Shown here piece by piece: positions 32,082-41,913 of a stretch of DNA of 64,000 bases. Below the pieces are notes generated by a model. It was not told the origin of the DNA. It did no database searches and saw only the letters and a program-made list of their open reading frames with translations. Position 1 is the first letter of the stretch. Each line of letters starts with the position of its first letter. Source of the DNA: Pseudohongiella sp. Its GTDB lineage: Bacteria > Pseudomonadota > Gammaproteobacteria > Pseudomonadales > Pseudohongiellaceae. The stretch covers positions 186,001 to 250,000 of the forward strand of contig JAUSCD010000012.1 of NCBI GenBank assembly GCA_030651695.1, in the 5' to 3' direction. A program made the position numbers and the translations under genes.

Positions 32082-32663
32082 TTACTTACCTTGCAAAAAA
32101 TTCCTGAATAATTGATGACCATGTTCACTAAGAATTGACTCAGGATGGAACTGAACCCCTTCTACCGCCAGAGTCTTGTGACGCACACCCATGATCTCGT
32201 CCAGCTCACCATTGTCCAGTTGAGTCCAGGCTGTAATTTCGAGGCAGTCTGGCAAGGTGTTTTTATCTATTACCAATGAGTGATAGCGCGTCGCGGTGAA
32301 CGGGCTGGGCAGCCCTGAAAATACACCGGTATTTTTATGGTACATGGGCGACAACTTGCCGTGCATGACCTGCCGCGCGCGCACGACGTCGCCGCCATAG
32401 GCCTGGCCAATAGCCTGATGCCCCAGACATACCCCGAGCAAGGGGATGCGCCCGGCAAAGGCTTTGATCACTTCCAGTGAAATACCGGCTTCCGACGGGG
32501 TGCAAGGGCCGGGAGAGATGACAATCCGCTCAGGCGTCAACGACTCAATTTCCGCCACACTGATGGCATCATTGCGAAAAACCTGTACATCTGCACCTAA
32601 CTCACCGAGATACTGCACGATGTTGTAGGTAAAAGAGTCATAGTTGTCGATCATCAGGATCAT
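32082..32663 (-). CDS. trpG: anthranilate synthase glutamine amidotransferase component
   Basis: [69 protein letters not shown]. Confidence 0.96.
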   Translation of the reverse strand: MILMIDNYDSFTYNIVQYLGELGADVQVFRNDAISVAEIESLTPERIVISPGPCTPSEAGISLEVIKAFAGRIPLLGVCLGHQAIGQAYGGDVVRARQVMHGKLSPMYHKNTGVFSGLPSPFTATRYHSLVIDKNTLPDCLEITAWTQLDNGELDEIMGVRHKTLAVEGVQFHPESILSEHGHQLFRNFLQGK

Positions 32664-32890
32664 GAGATGGCGCCCTCAAAAACAAGGCGGGTATTCTGAC
32701 TGAATTTGGCGACGACATAAACTCCTGCTGCGCCTGCTCTCCACAAATATCCCATGTGCTTGCTCAGCCACCTTGAATGTGTGACAGAATTGGCTTTGGC
32801 CACCTAAAAGCAGTTACTCTGAGCGCAAGAAACACAACCGCCGCCCCGTTCAGGGATTGTGACGCCAGATTGCTTTCAAGAGGGTAACCT

Positions 32891-33364
32891 GTGACTCGCC
32901 TGCAGACATACGAAAACGCCGCTCATGTCCTGAGTGAATTGATCAGCTTTCATCAGGAACTATCAGATCAATATGACTCCCTGGCAGGGAAAAGCAGCAA
33001 TGCACTGTCTGCCCTGCTGCTGCAATTTATGGCTGAGCGCGAGAAAAAACTTGCTGTCACACTGGAGCGGTACGAAGAATCCGCACCCTATAAAGTGCTT
33101 AAAACCTGGATTCAGATCCCGTACCCTGAAGATCTGGAATCATTCCTGGGCTCCCTGCAAGTCGAGATGACTCCGGATCTGGAGCCCGAGCAGGTTTACG
33201 AGCTTGGCAGCAAAGTAGACGGTTTTGTTGCCGGGTTACTGACGCACCTGCAAGATAGCTGCGCGATAAGCGAAGTGAAGGCGCTCTTCAAGGATCTGCT
33301 GAAAGGCGAGCACGACGAAGGAATCGCGCTCAGCAAGGCGTACAACTCTCTGCGGGAGTTCTAA
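32891..33364 (+). CDS. ferritin-like/helical-bundle protein of unknown function
   Basis: All-helical ORF with long amphipathic repeats (AAHVLSELISFHQELSDQYDSLAG...); fold inference only. Confidence 0.5.
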   Translation: MTRLQTYENAAHVLSELISFHQELSDQYDSLAGKSSNALSALLLQFMAEREKKLAVTLERYEESAPYKVLKTWIQIPYPEDLESFLGSLQVEMTPDLEPEQVYELGSKVDGFVAGLLTHLQDSCAISEVKALFKDLLKGEHDEGIALSKAYNSLREF

Positions 33365-34401
33365 CAGCAGGCTGCTGCTTCGCCAGTGACGCGATTATTG
33401 TCGAACGGCAGCCCCACTCCACAACCTTCGAATATGCCGAAGTGTTTGCCGAAATCACCAATAAATTCAAAGTGCGCAGAAAACCGTGTGTCATGCAACA
33501 TACGCCAGGTATTACCGCACACCGGGAACACACGACCTGTTTCGATATCATGATGTTTATCCAACACAAAACGATCCGGTGAGTGCGCCATTGTGCCTTT
33601 GTAAATCACTGCCTGACCGTAGTCCTCACAGTCCGGCTCGAGCCCATCCAGCTTAAACAGGCGATAGGTCGCAGAATAATAACCAAGGGGGCCGATACGT
33701 GCTGCTATAGCGGGATCAGTCATTTCCAGGGGGCGATCCTCAACCAGTCGCGGATCGGTGAAACCCGCCCGACGCGCCATATGCTGAAAATCATTCCAAT
33801 ACAGAGCGCCACCCAGACACTCGCCGTATAACACAGGGTCATTCTTCACTGCATCGGGTACACGACGATCAGCATAAACGTCAGAGAAATAGAATTCACC
33901 GCCCGGTTTTAACAAACGAAACACACCGTTTAACACCGCTTCCTTATCCGGAGATAAATTCAGCACACAGTTGGAGACAATCACATCGACCGAACCGGGT
34001 GCCAGATCAAGCTGATCCAGTTGTTCCATGTAGCCGTGCACAAACTGCACATTGTCATAAGCAAACATTTCTGCGTGCCATGCTTGATGCTGCTGAGCTA
34101 CTGCCAGCTGCCCGGCAGTCATATCCAGACCAATAATACGCCCGCTGGCACCAACCATCTGCGCCAGCGCATAAACATCACGTCCGGTACCACACCCCAA
34201 ATCCAGAACAGTGCAGCCTTCCAGCTCCGCCGGTGCCACCAGGCCGCAGCCGTAATATCGCGCCAGCACTTCCGGGTGAATACGTGACAGCAAGGGTTTC
34301 AACCACTCAGGCATTGCCGACGGATCGCAGCAGGCTGATGTTTTCAGGTCTGCGGAGCTCTGTAATTGTTTGCCGTAATAATCTTTTACTACATCGTACA
34401 T
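33361..34401 (-). CDS. arsM: ArsM-like (arsenite) SAM methyltransferase
   Basis: VLDLGCGTGRDVYALAQMVGASGRIIGLDMT, VIVSNCVLNLSPDKEAVLNGVFRLLKPGGEFYFSDVYADRR, CEDYGQAVIYKGTMAHSPDRFVLDKHHDIETGRVFPVCGNT; N- and C-terminal CC pairs. Confidence 0.75.
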   Translation of the reverse strand: MYDVVKDYYGKQLQSSADLKTSACCDPSAMPEWLKPLLSRIHPEVLARYYGCGLVAPAELEGCTVLDLGCGTGRDVYALAQMVGASGRIIGLDMTAGQLAVAQQHQAWHAEMFAYDNVQFVHGYMEQLDQLDLAPGSVDVIVSNCVLNLSPDKEAVLNGVFRLLKPGGEFYFSDVYADRRVPDAVKNDPVLYGECLGGALYWNDFQHMARRAGFTDPRLVEDRPLEMTDPAIAARIGPLGYYSATYRLFKLDGLEPDCEDYGQAVIYKGTMAHSPDRFVLDKHHDIETGRVFPVCGNTWRMLHDTRFSAHFEFIGDFGKHFGIFEGCGVGLPFDNNRVTGEAAACC

Positions 34402-34412
34402 GACCTGATCCT

Positions 34413-35393
34413 TTAAGCCGGCGCACTGCAACTGGCACCAAATTTATAACAACTGAAACACCGGTGATGACGCAGCATGATGCGCGCCTTCATGCTCTCC
34501 GACAGAGTACTGCCCAGATCGTAGTCAGGGTCATCATCGACCAGTGTGCAGGCGTAAACACGCACACCTTTTGCGGTATTCACCAGCATCCTTGTGTAGG
34601 TGCACATAAAATGCGAGCGACTTTCCCGGGTTGGATATTTTTCCATACAGTTGGTAGTGACTTCCGGGCTGCCATCTTCAGTGCCGGGTGTCCCAAAATC
34701 AGGAAATGCAGTAAACGGCAGTTTTTCAGCGATACCATGCTGCTCGAAAATCCGGCAATAAATGCTCTCCACAGCGGCACTGTCTTCATTCAATTCCATC
34801 TGCCGGGCAATGGATACTTTAAAACCGTTTTCCTGCAACCATTTGATGCTGTCCAGTGACTCGGCAAAGCTGCCTTCTCCCCGACCGGCGTCATGACGCG
34901 TAGCGTCCGGGTAATCAAGACTGATCCGGAAGCTGATTGGATATGCGTTATTTTTCAGAGGCAGCAACTGATGCGCGCGCTGGGTTAATACGCGCGTGCC
35001 GTTGGTCAACACAAAACACGGTTTGTGCTGACTGGCGTAGTCCAGAATATTGACAAAATCGCGGATAACAAAAGGCTCACCACCGGTGAAGGAAAACTGC
35101 TTCACCCCCATGTCCACAGCCTCATGAATAAAAGGCTTTAACATTTCCAGCGACATCGCAGGCAGGCGTGTATCACCGGGTTTTGAGCCCTCAAGACAAA
35201 ACGGGCAGGCCAGATTGCAGGCGGTGCCGGTGTGGATCCAGAGCTCGCTGAGACTATCGGCATCAATGTAACCACGGTTGTCACCGTTGCGTGTGTGGGT
35301 CCAGCTGTCGCTGTGGCGCGGTGACACCAGATTTATCAGAGGAATAATCCCGTTGGGGGCTGTAATGGCCCTGTTGTCGGCGGCAGTACTCAC
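34413..35393 (-). CDS. radical SAM protein with C-terminal Cys cluster, paired with arsM
   Basis: TACNLACPFCLEGS (CxxxCxxC), FSFTGGEPFV, C-terminal CMEKY...FMCTYTRML...VYACTLVDD...RCFSCYKFGASCS. Confidence 0.8.
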   Translation of the reverse strand: MSTAADNRAITAPNGIIPLINLVSPRHSDSWTHTRNGDNRGYIDADSLSELWIHTGTACNLACPFCLEGSKPGDTRLPAMSLEMLKPFIHEAVDMGVKQFSFTGGEPFVIRDFVNILDYASQHKPCFVLTNGTRVLTQRAHQLLPLKNNAYPISFRISLDYPDATRHDAGRGEGSFAESLDSIKWLQENGFKVSIARQMELNEDSAAVESIYCRIFEQHGIAEKLPFTAFPDFGTPGTEDGSPEVTTNCMEKYPTRESRSHFMCTYTRMLVNTAKGVRVYACTLVDDDPDYDLGSTLSESMKARIMLRHHRCFSCYKFGASCSAPA

Positions 35394-35561
35394 TCGACAT
35401 TTCTCCCGGTTTTTCTCGCAATAGCTCTGAAGACAGATCTCACAACGTTATTTTCCTTTGATTCCTTGCCAGCGCCCCCGATCATACACAGTGACCGGAT
35501 GCGGCCGGGTTTATTTGCGACAAGATAACAGATTGATCCCCATCCGAGCACCCGTCGTACA

Positions 35562-37124
35562 ATGCCTGTAACGCGCAAATGGCTTATGCGCCACGCCCTT
35601 ATCACGGAGCTTCACATCATTACGCAACAAACCTCCACACGGCTCACAATTGTCTGGTTCCGTCAGGACCTGCGCATCACCGACAACTCCGCATTGTCTG
35701 AGGCGGCTGCCTGCGGGGCTGTGCTGCCGGTCTATATTCTGGACGACATAAACGCCGCCGAATGGGCCATGGGCGGTGCCAGCCGCTGGTGGCTGCATCA
35801 GTCGTTGACCGCGTTAAATCAATCCCTGCATGGAAAGTTACTGGTATTAAAAGGTGACCCCCTGGTTCTGATGCCAGCGCTGGCCCGGCTCGTGAACGCC
35901 AGTCAGGTCATGTGGAACCGCTGTTATGAACCCTGGCGCGTACAGCGCGACAAGCGCCTGAAAGAACTGCTGCAGGAACAAGGCACTCAGACGCGCAGCT
36001 TTAATGGCTCACTGCTCTGGGAGCCGTGGCAGGTCCTGAAAGAAGATCAGACGCCGTACAAGGTATTCACACCTTACTTCCGGCGCGGCTGCATGAAGGC
36101 GGCTGAGCCGGCACGTCCTTTGCCGCCACCTTCCCGCCTGGATCTGTTTGATCCTCTGCCTGCTCTGACAGAACCGCAGGCAGACACCGGCTCCCTGCAG
36201 ATCGGGGGTCGCTTTGCTGACGCTGGCATCAAAGCATTACAACTGCTGCCACAAATCGCATGGGATGGCGGACTTCAACAACGCTGGCAGGTGGGTGAAG
36301 CCGCTGCACAACGACGCCTGGCGCGCTTTCTTGAAAACGGCATCCATGGTTACAAAGAAGGCCGGAACTTCCCGGCAAAAGAACACGTATCGGGCCTGTC
36401 GCCACATCTGCATTTCGGCGAAATTTCACCACGTCAGGTCTGGCACGAAGCGCTCGGTGCTGGCCTGACGGGAGGATTTGAAAACGATCTGGATTGTTTT
36501 CAGTCGGAACTGGGCTGGCGAGAGTTTTCGTATGCGCTGCTGTTTCACAACCCCTCGCTCCCCCGGCGCCCGATTCAAGCCCGTTTTGAGAACTTTCCCT
36601 GGCAGAAAAATTCTCCGCCGCTGAAAGCCTGGCAACGTGGTGAAACCGGCATTCCACTGGTTGACGCCGGCATGCGCGAACTCTGGCAGACCGGTTACAT
36701 GCACAACCGGGTGCGCATGGTAGTGGGTTCTTTTCTGGTGAAGAATCTGCTCACCCACTGGCATGAGGGCGAGGACTGGTTCTGGGACTGCCTCGTTGAC
36801 GCAGATCTGGCCAGCAACTCAGCTAGCTGGCAGTGGATAGCCGGTTGTGGTGCCGATGCAGCGCCATACTTCCGCGTGTTCAATGCCGTGACTCAAAGTG
36901 AAAGATTTGATGCCAACGGGGCATATCTGCGTCGTTATCTGCCCGAGCTATCCAAGCTGCCGGATAAATATATCCATACGCCCTTTACTGCACCGGATAA
37001 TATCCTGCGCGCGGCCGGCGTGAGTCTTGATGACAACTACCCCAGGCCTGTAGTGGATCTGAAGGAGTCAAGGGAAGCTGCGTTGCTGGCGTTTAAACAA
37101 ACGCAGAATCACCAACTGTATTAA
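35562..37124 (+). CDS. phrB: deoxyribodipyrimidine photolyase (class I, cryptochrome/photolyase family)
   Basis: LTIVWFRQDLRITDNSALSEAA, VDAGMRELWQTGYMHNRVRMVVGSFLVKNLLTHWHEGEDWFWDCLVDADLASNSASWQWIAGCGADAAPYFRVFNA. Confidence 0.95.
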   Translation: MPVTRKWLMRHALITELHIITQQTSTRLTIVWFRQDLRITDNSALSEAAACGAVLPVYILDDINAAEWAMGGASRWWLHQSLTALNQSLHGKLLVLKGDPLVLMPALARLVNASQVMWNRCYEPWRVQRDKRLKELLQEQGTQTRSFNGSLLWEPWQVLKEDQTPYKVFTPYFRRGCMKAAEPARPLPPPSRLDLFDPLPALTEPQADTGSLQIGGRFADAGIKALQLLPQIAWDGGLQQRWQVGEAAAQRRLARFLENGIHGYKEGRNFPAKEHVSGLSPHLHFGEISPRQVWHEALGAGLTGGFENDLDCFQSELGWREFSYALLFHNPSLPRRPIQARFENFPWQKNSPPLKAWQRGETGIPLVDAGMRELWQTGYMHNRVRMVVGSFLVKNLLTHWHEGEDWFWDCLVDADLASNSASWQWIAGCGADAAPYFRVFNAVTQSERFDANGAYLRRYLPELSKLPDKYIHTPFTAPDNILRAAGVSLDDNYPRPVVDLKESREAALLAFKQTQNHQLY

Positions 37125-37828
37125 CGGCACAGATTAAAAGAGCTGGTATCCAGATGAAAGTGATTGGCGTGCGGCGCGTTGTAGTCCGGCCCCAGCACAG
37201 TGCCAAAGTAGTTGCACGCACTGCTGTGTACATCGCGCAGGAAAGCGCTGGAGTTGGGGTGATCGACATTGTCCCAGTGAGTTAACACATCAGCGATAGC
37301 GCCACTCTCAAATCGGAATGTAGCCACATCAAATGCCGAGGCCGTCGCGTGTTGACTGCGCCGCCCCTGTTCACGGCTGTACACATTACGACATGCAAAG
37401 GTGCCGTAATGTTCGATTGAGCTGAGGCGACTTCCAAAATGCTGCAGTGCAAGCGGTTGCAACTTTTGTTGCTCAAACATCAACCAACGCACCAGCAAAG
37501 GACATGTCAGCGTGAATGACGAATTAAATTCCACACCAGTACTGCGCACACGCACCACATTCGTCAGCGGGCAGTTCTCAACCGGGGTGTAATCCTTAAG
37601 TGCCAGGTAGTCCACAAAATCATCTGGCGCAGTACTGAGAAAATCCAGACAGACGTCGGAATCATTTGCCAGCCTGGACAATTTCATTTTTGTAACAGGC
37701 GTCATGGGCTGATCAAACGTCAGCGGCTCCCAGGGATTCCAGGCCGGGGGCACTAACTCCCACGGCCTGGTAAGCACCACTAATGTTATGCAGATCCATA
37801 TAGAAAGGCGCAGGATCCAACGCGTCAT
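37121..37828 (-). CDS. extensin-like C-terminal domain protein
   Basis: LTCPLLVRWLMFEQQKLQPLALQHFGSRLSSIEHYGTFACRNVYSREQGRRSQHATASAFDVATF...GPDYNAPHANHFHLD. Confidence 0.88.
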   Translation of the reverse strand: MTRWILRLSIWICITLVVLTRPWELVPPAWNPWEPLTFDQPMTPVTKMKLSRLANDSDVCLDFLSTAPDDFVDYLALKDYTPVENCPLTNVVRVRSTGVEFNSSFTLTCPLLVRWLMFEQQKLQPLALQHFGSRLSSIEHYGTFACRNVYSREQGRRSQHATASAFDVATFRFESGAIADVLTHWDNVDHPNSSAFLRDVHSSACNYFGTVLGPDYNAPHANHFHLDTSSFNLCR

Positions 37829-37892
37829 CGTGTTCAGCTCCTGATTACCTGTTCATTTTCGCTGCTCACATTTGTGGCTGCTGCAAAGGAAC

Positions 37893-38420
37893 TCATTTCA
37901 GAACGTTACGCTCTGCAAATCCCAATGGAAGTTCATACTCGTCATTAAGTGTAACAGTATATTCACCTGCTTCGGCACCGTAGACGGGCAAGGGCTCGAT
38001 CAGCTCAAAATCCCGAACATCAGCGGTGCAGGCGATTCCTTCCGGCACGTGACGATAGTACATGAATACATGCAGAGTCTGTGTGCCCGCGTCATAACGT
38101 TTGCTGACATGGCCCAGTTCTTCACAGCCATTCATGTATTTCCCTTCCACCTTCAGGAAAACCTGCACAGGAGTCGAGTCTGTTACCACCAGACTGACAT
38201 TTTCTATATTGCGCAACGTGACACCTTCGCGAATACTGTGCAGCCGCCACAAATCATCACCTGCGGGCCTCAATTCGATTTGCTGGTACAGCCCAGGTTG
38301 CTCCTCAACATCAACTGCTGATATATGCAGGGCGTGACCGTCAAACACCGGATCGGCAGTTACTGCGGAAGTAGAAAAAGAAAGCAGGCTGCCCGCTAGC
38401 AAAACATGAAATGGTTTCAT
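37893..38420 (-). CDS. small secreted protein of unknown function
   Basis: MKPFHVLLAGSLLSFSTSAVTADPVFDG signal peptide, strong GGAGG RBS; ORF track extends to 38489 but 38420 is the likely start. Confidence 0.6.
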   Translation of the reverse strand: MKPFHVLLAGSLLSFSTSAVTADPVFDGHALHISAVDVEEQPGLYQQIELRPAGDDLWRLHSIREGVTLRNIENVSLVVTDSTPVQVFLKVEGKYMNGCEELGHVSKRYDAGTQTLHVFMYYRHVPEGIACTADVRDFELIEPLPVYGAEAGEYTVTLNDEYELPLGFAERNVLK

Positions 38421-38488
38421 AAATCCTCCGTTTAATTTTTTCCTTGATGAACAAGACCCGATGAAACGTTCAGGTCTTGCACACAACA

Positions 38489-38518
38489 TTTATGCACAAC
38501 AGCAACGTTGTGCATAAA
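38489..38518. repeat. perfect 12-bp inverted repeat TTTATGCACAAC-N6-GTTGTGCATAAA
   Basis: Read directly from sequence. Confidence 0.95.
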
Positions 38519-38522
38519 ACGG

Positions 38523-38565
38523 ATAGTAGAAAATTTATGGAAAACTTTATGTGATTCTCATCACA
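38523..38565 (-). promoter_or_regulatory. candidate CRP-dependent class II promoter: CRP site TGTGA-N6-TCACA (38550-38565) plus -10 TACTAT
   Basis: Exact match to CRP core consensus; site centre lies 41.5 nt upstream of the start point predicted from the -10 hexamer. Confidence 0.6.
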
Positions 38566-38575
38566 TGAACGCGGA

Positions 38576-39223
38576 CTACAGCAAACCCAGATTGATCGCT
38601 CTCAACACCGCTTGTGTGCGATCTCTGACGCCGAGTTTTTCCAGAATGGATGACACCTGATTTTTTACGGTGCCTTCGGATTTGTGAATGGTGCGCGAAA
38701 TTTCCCTGTTGCTGAATCCGCCTGCCATCAAACGCAACACTTCCACTTCTTTATCACTGAGCGATTCCGGCGCTACCAGATTATCAAAGCGCGGCTCCAT
38801 CGATGACAGGCCTTTCAGAATACGTTCGGTGATGGCGGGCTGCACCAGCGTGCCACCGGCATAAACGCTTTCGATTGCACCTACCAGACTGTTAAGCGAT
38901 ACATCTTTAAGTAAATAACCTTTGGCACCTGCCTGCATACCTTCCAGCACCAGCTGGCTGTCATCAAAAGTGGTGAGAATGATGCTGGGCACCATACAAC
39001 CGGCGGCGCGCATGGCGTTGAGCGCATCGATACCGGTCATTTTTGGCATACGGATATCCATCAGCATGACGTCGGGTTTGTACTTCTGAATTCCCTCAAC
39101 GACCTGACTGCCATCTTCGACCTGGCCGACCACCTCAATACGCTCGCTAAGCTCGAGCAGACTGCAGATGCCAAGTCTGACCAGATTCTGGTCTTCTGCC
39201 AGCATGACGCGGATTTTGTTCAT
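38576..39223 (-). CDS. NarL/FixJ-type response regulator (REC + LuxR HTH), no kinase adjacent
   Basis: MNKIRVMLAEDQNLVRLG, PDVMLMDIRMP, GAKGYLLKDV; LSDKEVEVLRLMAGGFSNREISRTIHKSEGTVKNQVSSILEKLGVRDRTQAV. Confidence 0.93.
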   Translation of the reverse strand: MNKIRVMLAEDQNLVRLGICSLLELSERIEVVGQVEDGSQVVEGIQKYKPDVMLMDIRMPKMTGIDALNAMRAAGCMVPSIILTTFDDSQLVLEGMQAGAKGYLLKDVSLNSLVGAIESVYAGGTLVQPAITERILKGLSSMEPRFDNLVAPESLSDKEVEVLRLMAGGFSNREISRTIHKSEGTVKNQVSSILEKLGVRDRTQAVLRAINLGLL

Positions 39224-39430
39224 GTGCCGATTGATCTCTCTTGTATGAGTGATTTTGTTCTGTGGCCCGATTATGGCACAGGCTGACACAAACGACGTAT
39301 AGGTCTTAAGTAACCTCACAGGCCGTGGCTTTTGTCACTTGGCGCCTGTATCGCGCGGTGTCAGCATACTGACACGGCAGATGGGATGGCTTGCCGGGCG
39401 GTTCAACAAACCAATTACAGGAGTAACTCA

Positions 39431-40171
39431 ATGTTTCTGATTCACCAGTCTGCTCTCTATCTGCATATCACCGGCGGCCTTGCTGCACTGCTGTTGTTCT
39501 GGATTCCGGTATTTGCGCGCAAAGGCTCACCCATTCACAAACGTGTAGGGCGTTATTTCGCCTTGCTGATGTATATGGTGGGTATTTCCGGCATCATCCT
39601 GAGCTCGCTGGATCTGTTGATGCCGGTGCAATTGCATCCTGACGATGCCGTCGCTTCTGTGCGTGACAGAGCAATATTTCTGTTTTCGCTCAGCCTGCTG
39701 GTGTTGACCACCACTCGTCATGGCTGGCTGACTATCACCCACAAAGACAATCGCCAACCACTGAAACATCCGCTGCAACTGCTGCTGACAGGCGCCTTGC
39801 TGGCAACGGGTGCGGGGCTGCTATTGCTAGGCCTGTCCAACAGCAACACCATCTACATTGTATTTGGCGGACTGGAAATCGTGTTGAGTATCGGACTGCT
39901 GCGTTACACCTTCAAGAGGATCACAAAACCTCGTGAATGGTGGACGGAGCATCTGGGCGGTTTGATAGCGTCCGGCATTGGTGCCTACACGGCGTTTGTG
40001 GTGGTCGGTGCCGGAACGTTGATGGGACCGCTCTACAGTCAATGGCCATGGTTGCCAGTGCTGGTCTGGGTCGGCCCCGGCGTAATAGGCGGAATCGCGA
40101 TAGGCGTTACGACGCGGCACTACCGGCTTAAATTTGCACCAAAACACGCCTCTGCCACGAGCCAGATCTGA
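39431..40171 (+). CDS. DUF2306-like multi-pass membrane protein
   Basis: MFLIHQSALYLHITGGLAALLLFWIPVFARKGSPIHKRVGRYFALLMYMVGISG; several TM segments; AGGAG RBS. Confidence 0.6.
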   Translation: MFLIHQSALYLHITGGLAALLLFWIPVFARKGSPIHKRVGRYFALLMYMVGISGIILSSLDLLMPVQLHPDDAVASVRDRAIFLFSLSLLVLTTTRHGWLTITHKDNRQPLKHPLQLLLTGALLATGAGLLLLGLSNSNTIYIVFGGLEIVLSIGLLRYTFKRITKPREWWTEHLGGLIASGIGAYTAFVVVGAGTLMGPLYSQWPWLPVLVWVGPGVIGGIAIGVTTRHYRLKFAPKHASATSQI

Positions 40172-40374
40172 CACCGTTTACCAAGGTTCAACTCACACGG
40201 ATCAGATTTATCGGGCTGTGACTTTTCGGGGGGCGCTTAGCGCCTCCGGTATAAAACCCTCAGCCGACAGCGCAAGGCTTTCGCGATACCAGCATGCGCC
40301 GTTGCCATCTGGAAACCGCAGACTGTGACGACCTCTTGGCCTGCCAGAAACGCGGCCGGTGTCGCCGATAATGG

Positions 40375-41898
40375 TTACAGCTGCAGCCCTTTCTGCGCCA
40401 GAGCCACGGCACGGAATATCGCACGCGCCTTGTTCATGGTTTCTTCCCATTCCAGGGTCGGAACCGAATCTGCCACCACGCCAGCGCCTGCCTGCACATA
40501 AAGCGTGCCGTCTTTGATCACTGCAGTGCGGATGGCAATTGCCATATCCATGTTGCCACCCCAACCAATGTAACCCATGGCGCCGCCATAAATACCGCGC
40601 TTGATCGGCTCCATCTCATCAATAATCTGCATGGCGCGCACCTTGGGTGCGCCAGACAAAGTGCCCACCGGCAAGGTAGCTTTAAGAACATCCAGCGAGG
40701 TTTTGTCGTCACTAATCTGGCTTTCCACAATGGATGCTATGTGCATCACATGGGAATAACGTTCCACAAACATCTTTTTGGGCACATGCACAGAACCGGT
40801 TTTTGATACGCGTCCGGAGTCATTGCGACTCAGATCAATGAGCATCAGGTGTTCTGCAATTTCTTTGGCATCGGCCAGCAGTTCCTGCTCCAGCGCCTGA
40901 TCCTGCTCATCGGTGGCACCACGCTTGCGCGTACCGGCCAGCGGTCGCACGGTGATCAGACCATCTTCAACCCGCGCCAGAATTTCCGGCGAAGCGCTGA
41001 CAATATGGTGATCACCCATATTAAAAAACACCATGTAAGGCGAAGGGTTCAGGTAACGCAGCGCACGGTAGGCATGAATGGGGTCGCCATCAAACGGCAC
41101 AGACATACGCTGCGCCAGCACCACCTGCATGACATCACCGGCAAGAATATAATCCTTGATCGAATTGACGGCTTTTTCAAACGGCGCCTGCTGGAAGCTG
41201 GAGAAAAAATCCTGCTCGGCGCTGATGACATCGGGGCGCGACCTGGCAATCGGGCGCTGAAAAGGTTGCATCAGTGCCGATTCGATTTCATCCAGACGTG
41301 AATAAGCCTTATTCAGAGCACCTTTTTGCGAAGGGTCCGCGTGGCACACAATAGAAATGGTGCCGCGCAGATTGTCGAACACCACAACTTCTTCCGACAG
41401 CAGCAACAGAATTTCAGGTGTGCCTATTTCATCCTCGCCGGGTGCGGCGCCCAAGGAAGGTTCTACGTAACGCACAGTGTCGTAACTGAAATACCCGACC
41501 AGACCACCGCTGAATTTTGGCACACCCGCCAGCTCGGCAACTTTAAAGCGATTTTTGAACGCTTCAACAAACACAAACGGATCATCCATTCTGTGTTGTT
41601 CGATCAGCGCGCCATCCTGCTCTACACGCACATCGTCAGCGCTGACACGCACAACAGTTTTACAAGGCAAACCAATGATGGAAAAACGTCCCCACTTTTC
41701 GCCGCCCTGCACTGATTCAAACAAATAGGTATACACACCATCGGCAAGTTTTAAATAGGTGCTGAGTGGGGTTTCAAAATCGGCCAGCACTTCGCGCACC
41801 ACCGGCACACGGTTGTAACCGGCAGCGGCCAGCGCATCAATGTCCTGCTGTTGCAGTCGGGTTGCCACAGCGGCGGAGGAGAATTGATTGCGCGTCAT
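40375..41898 (-). CDS. trpE: anthranilate synthase component I
   Basis: [79 protein letters not shown]. Confidence 0.96.
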   Translation of the reverse strand: MTRNQFSSAAVATRLQQQDIDALAAAGYNRVPVVREVLADFETPLSTYLKLADGVYTYLFESVQGGEKWGRFSIIGLPCKTVVRVSADDVRVEQDGALIEQHRMDDPFVFVEAFKNRFKVAELAGVPKFSGGLVGYFSYDTVRYVEPSLGAAPGEDEIGTPEILLLLSEEVVVFDNLRGTISIVCHADPSQKGALNKAYSRLDEIESALMQPFQRPIARSRPDVISAEQDFFSSFQQAPFEKAVNSIKDYILAGDVMQVVLAQRMSVPFDGDPIHAYRALRYLNPSPYMVFFNMGDHHIVSASPEILARVEDGLITVRPLAGTRKRGATDEQDQALEQELLADAKEIAEHLMLIDLSRNDSGRVSKTGSVHVPKKMFVERYSHVMHIASIVESQISDDKTSLDVLKATLPVGTLSGAPKVRAMQIIDEMEPIKRGIYGGAMGYIGWGGNMDMAIAIRTAVIKDGTLYVQAGAGVVADSVPTLEWEETMNKARAIFRAVALAQKGLQL

Positions 41899-41913
41899 CA
41901 GAAACCTTCCCTT

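Noticed and set aside
34413-35393. ArsL (arsinothricin) identity for the radical SAM gene
   Set aside because: Has canonical CxxxCxxC (CNLACPFC) and no RCCLKC motif.
41049-41301. ORFs overlapping trpE on both strands (e.g. 40849-41301 +, 41049-41249 -)
   Set aside because: Overlap a confident trpE frame without RBS or family signal.
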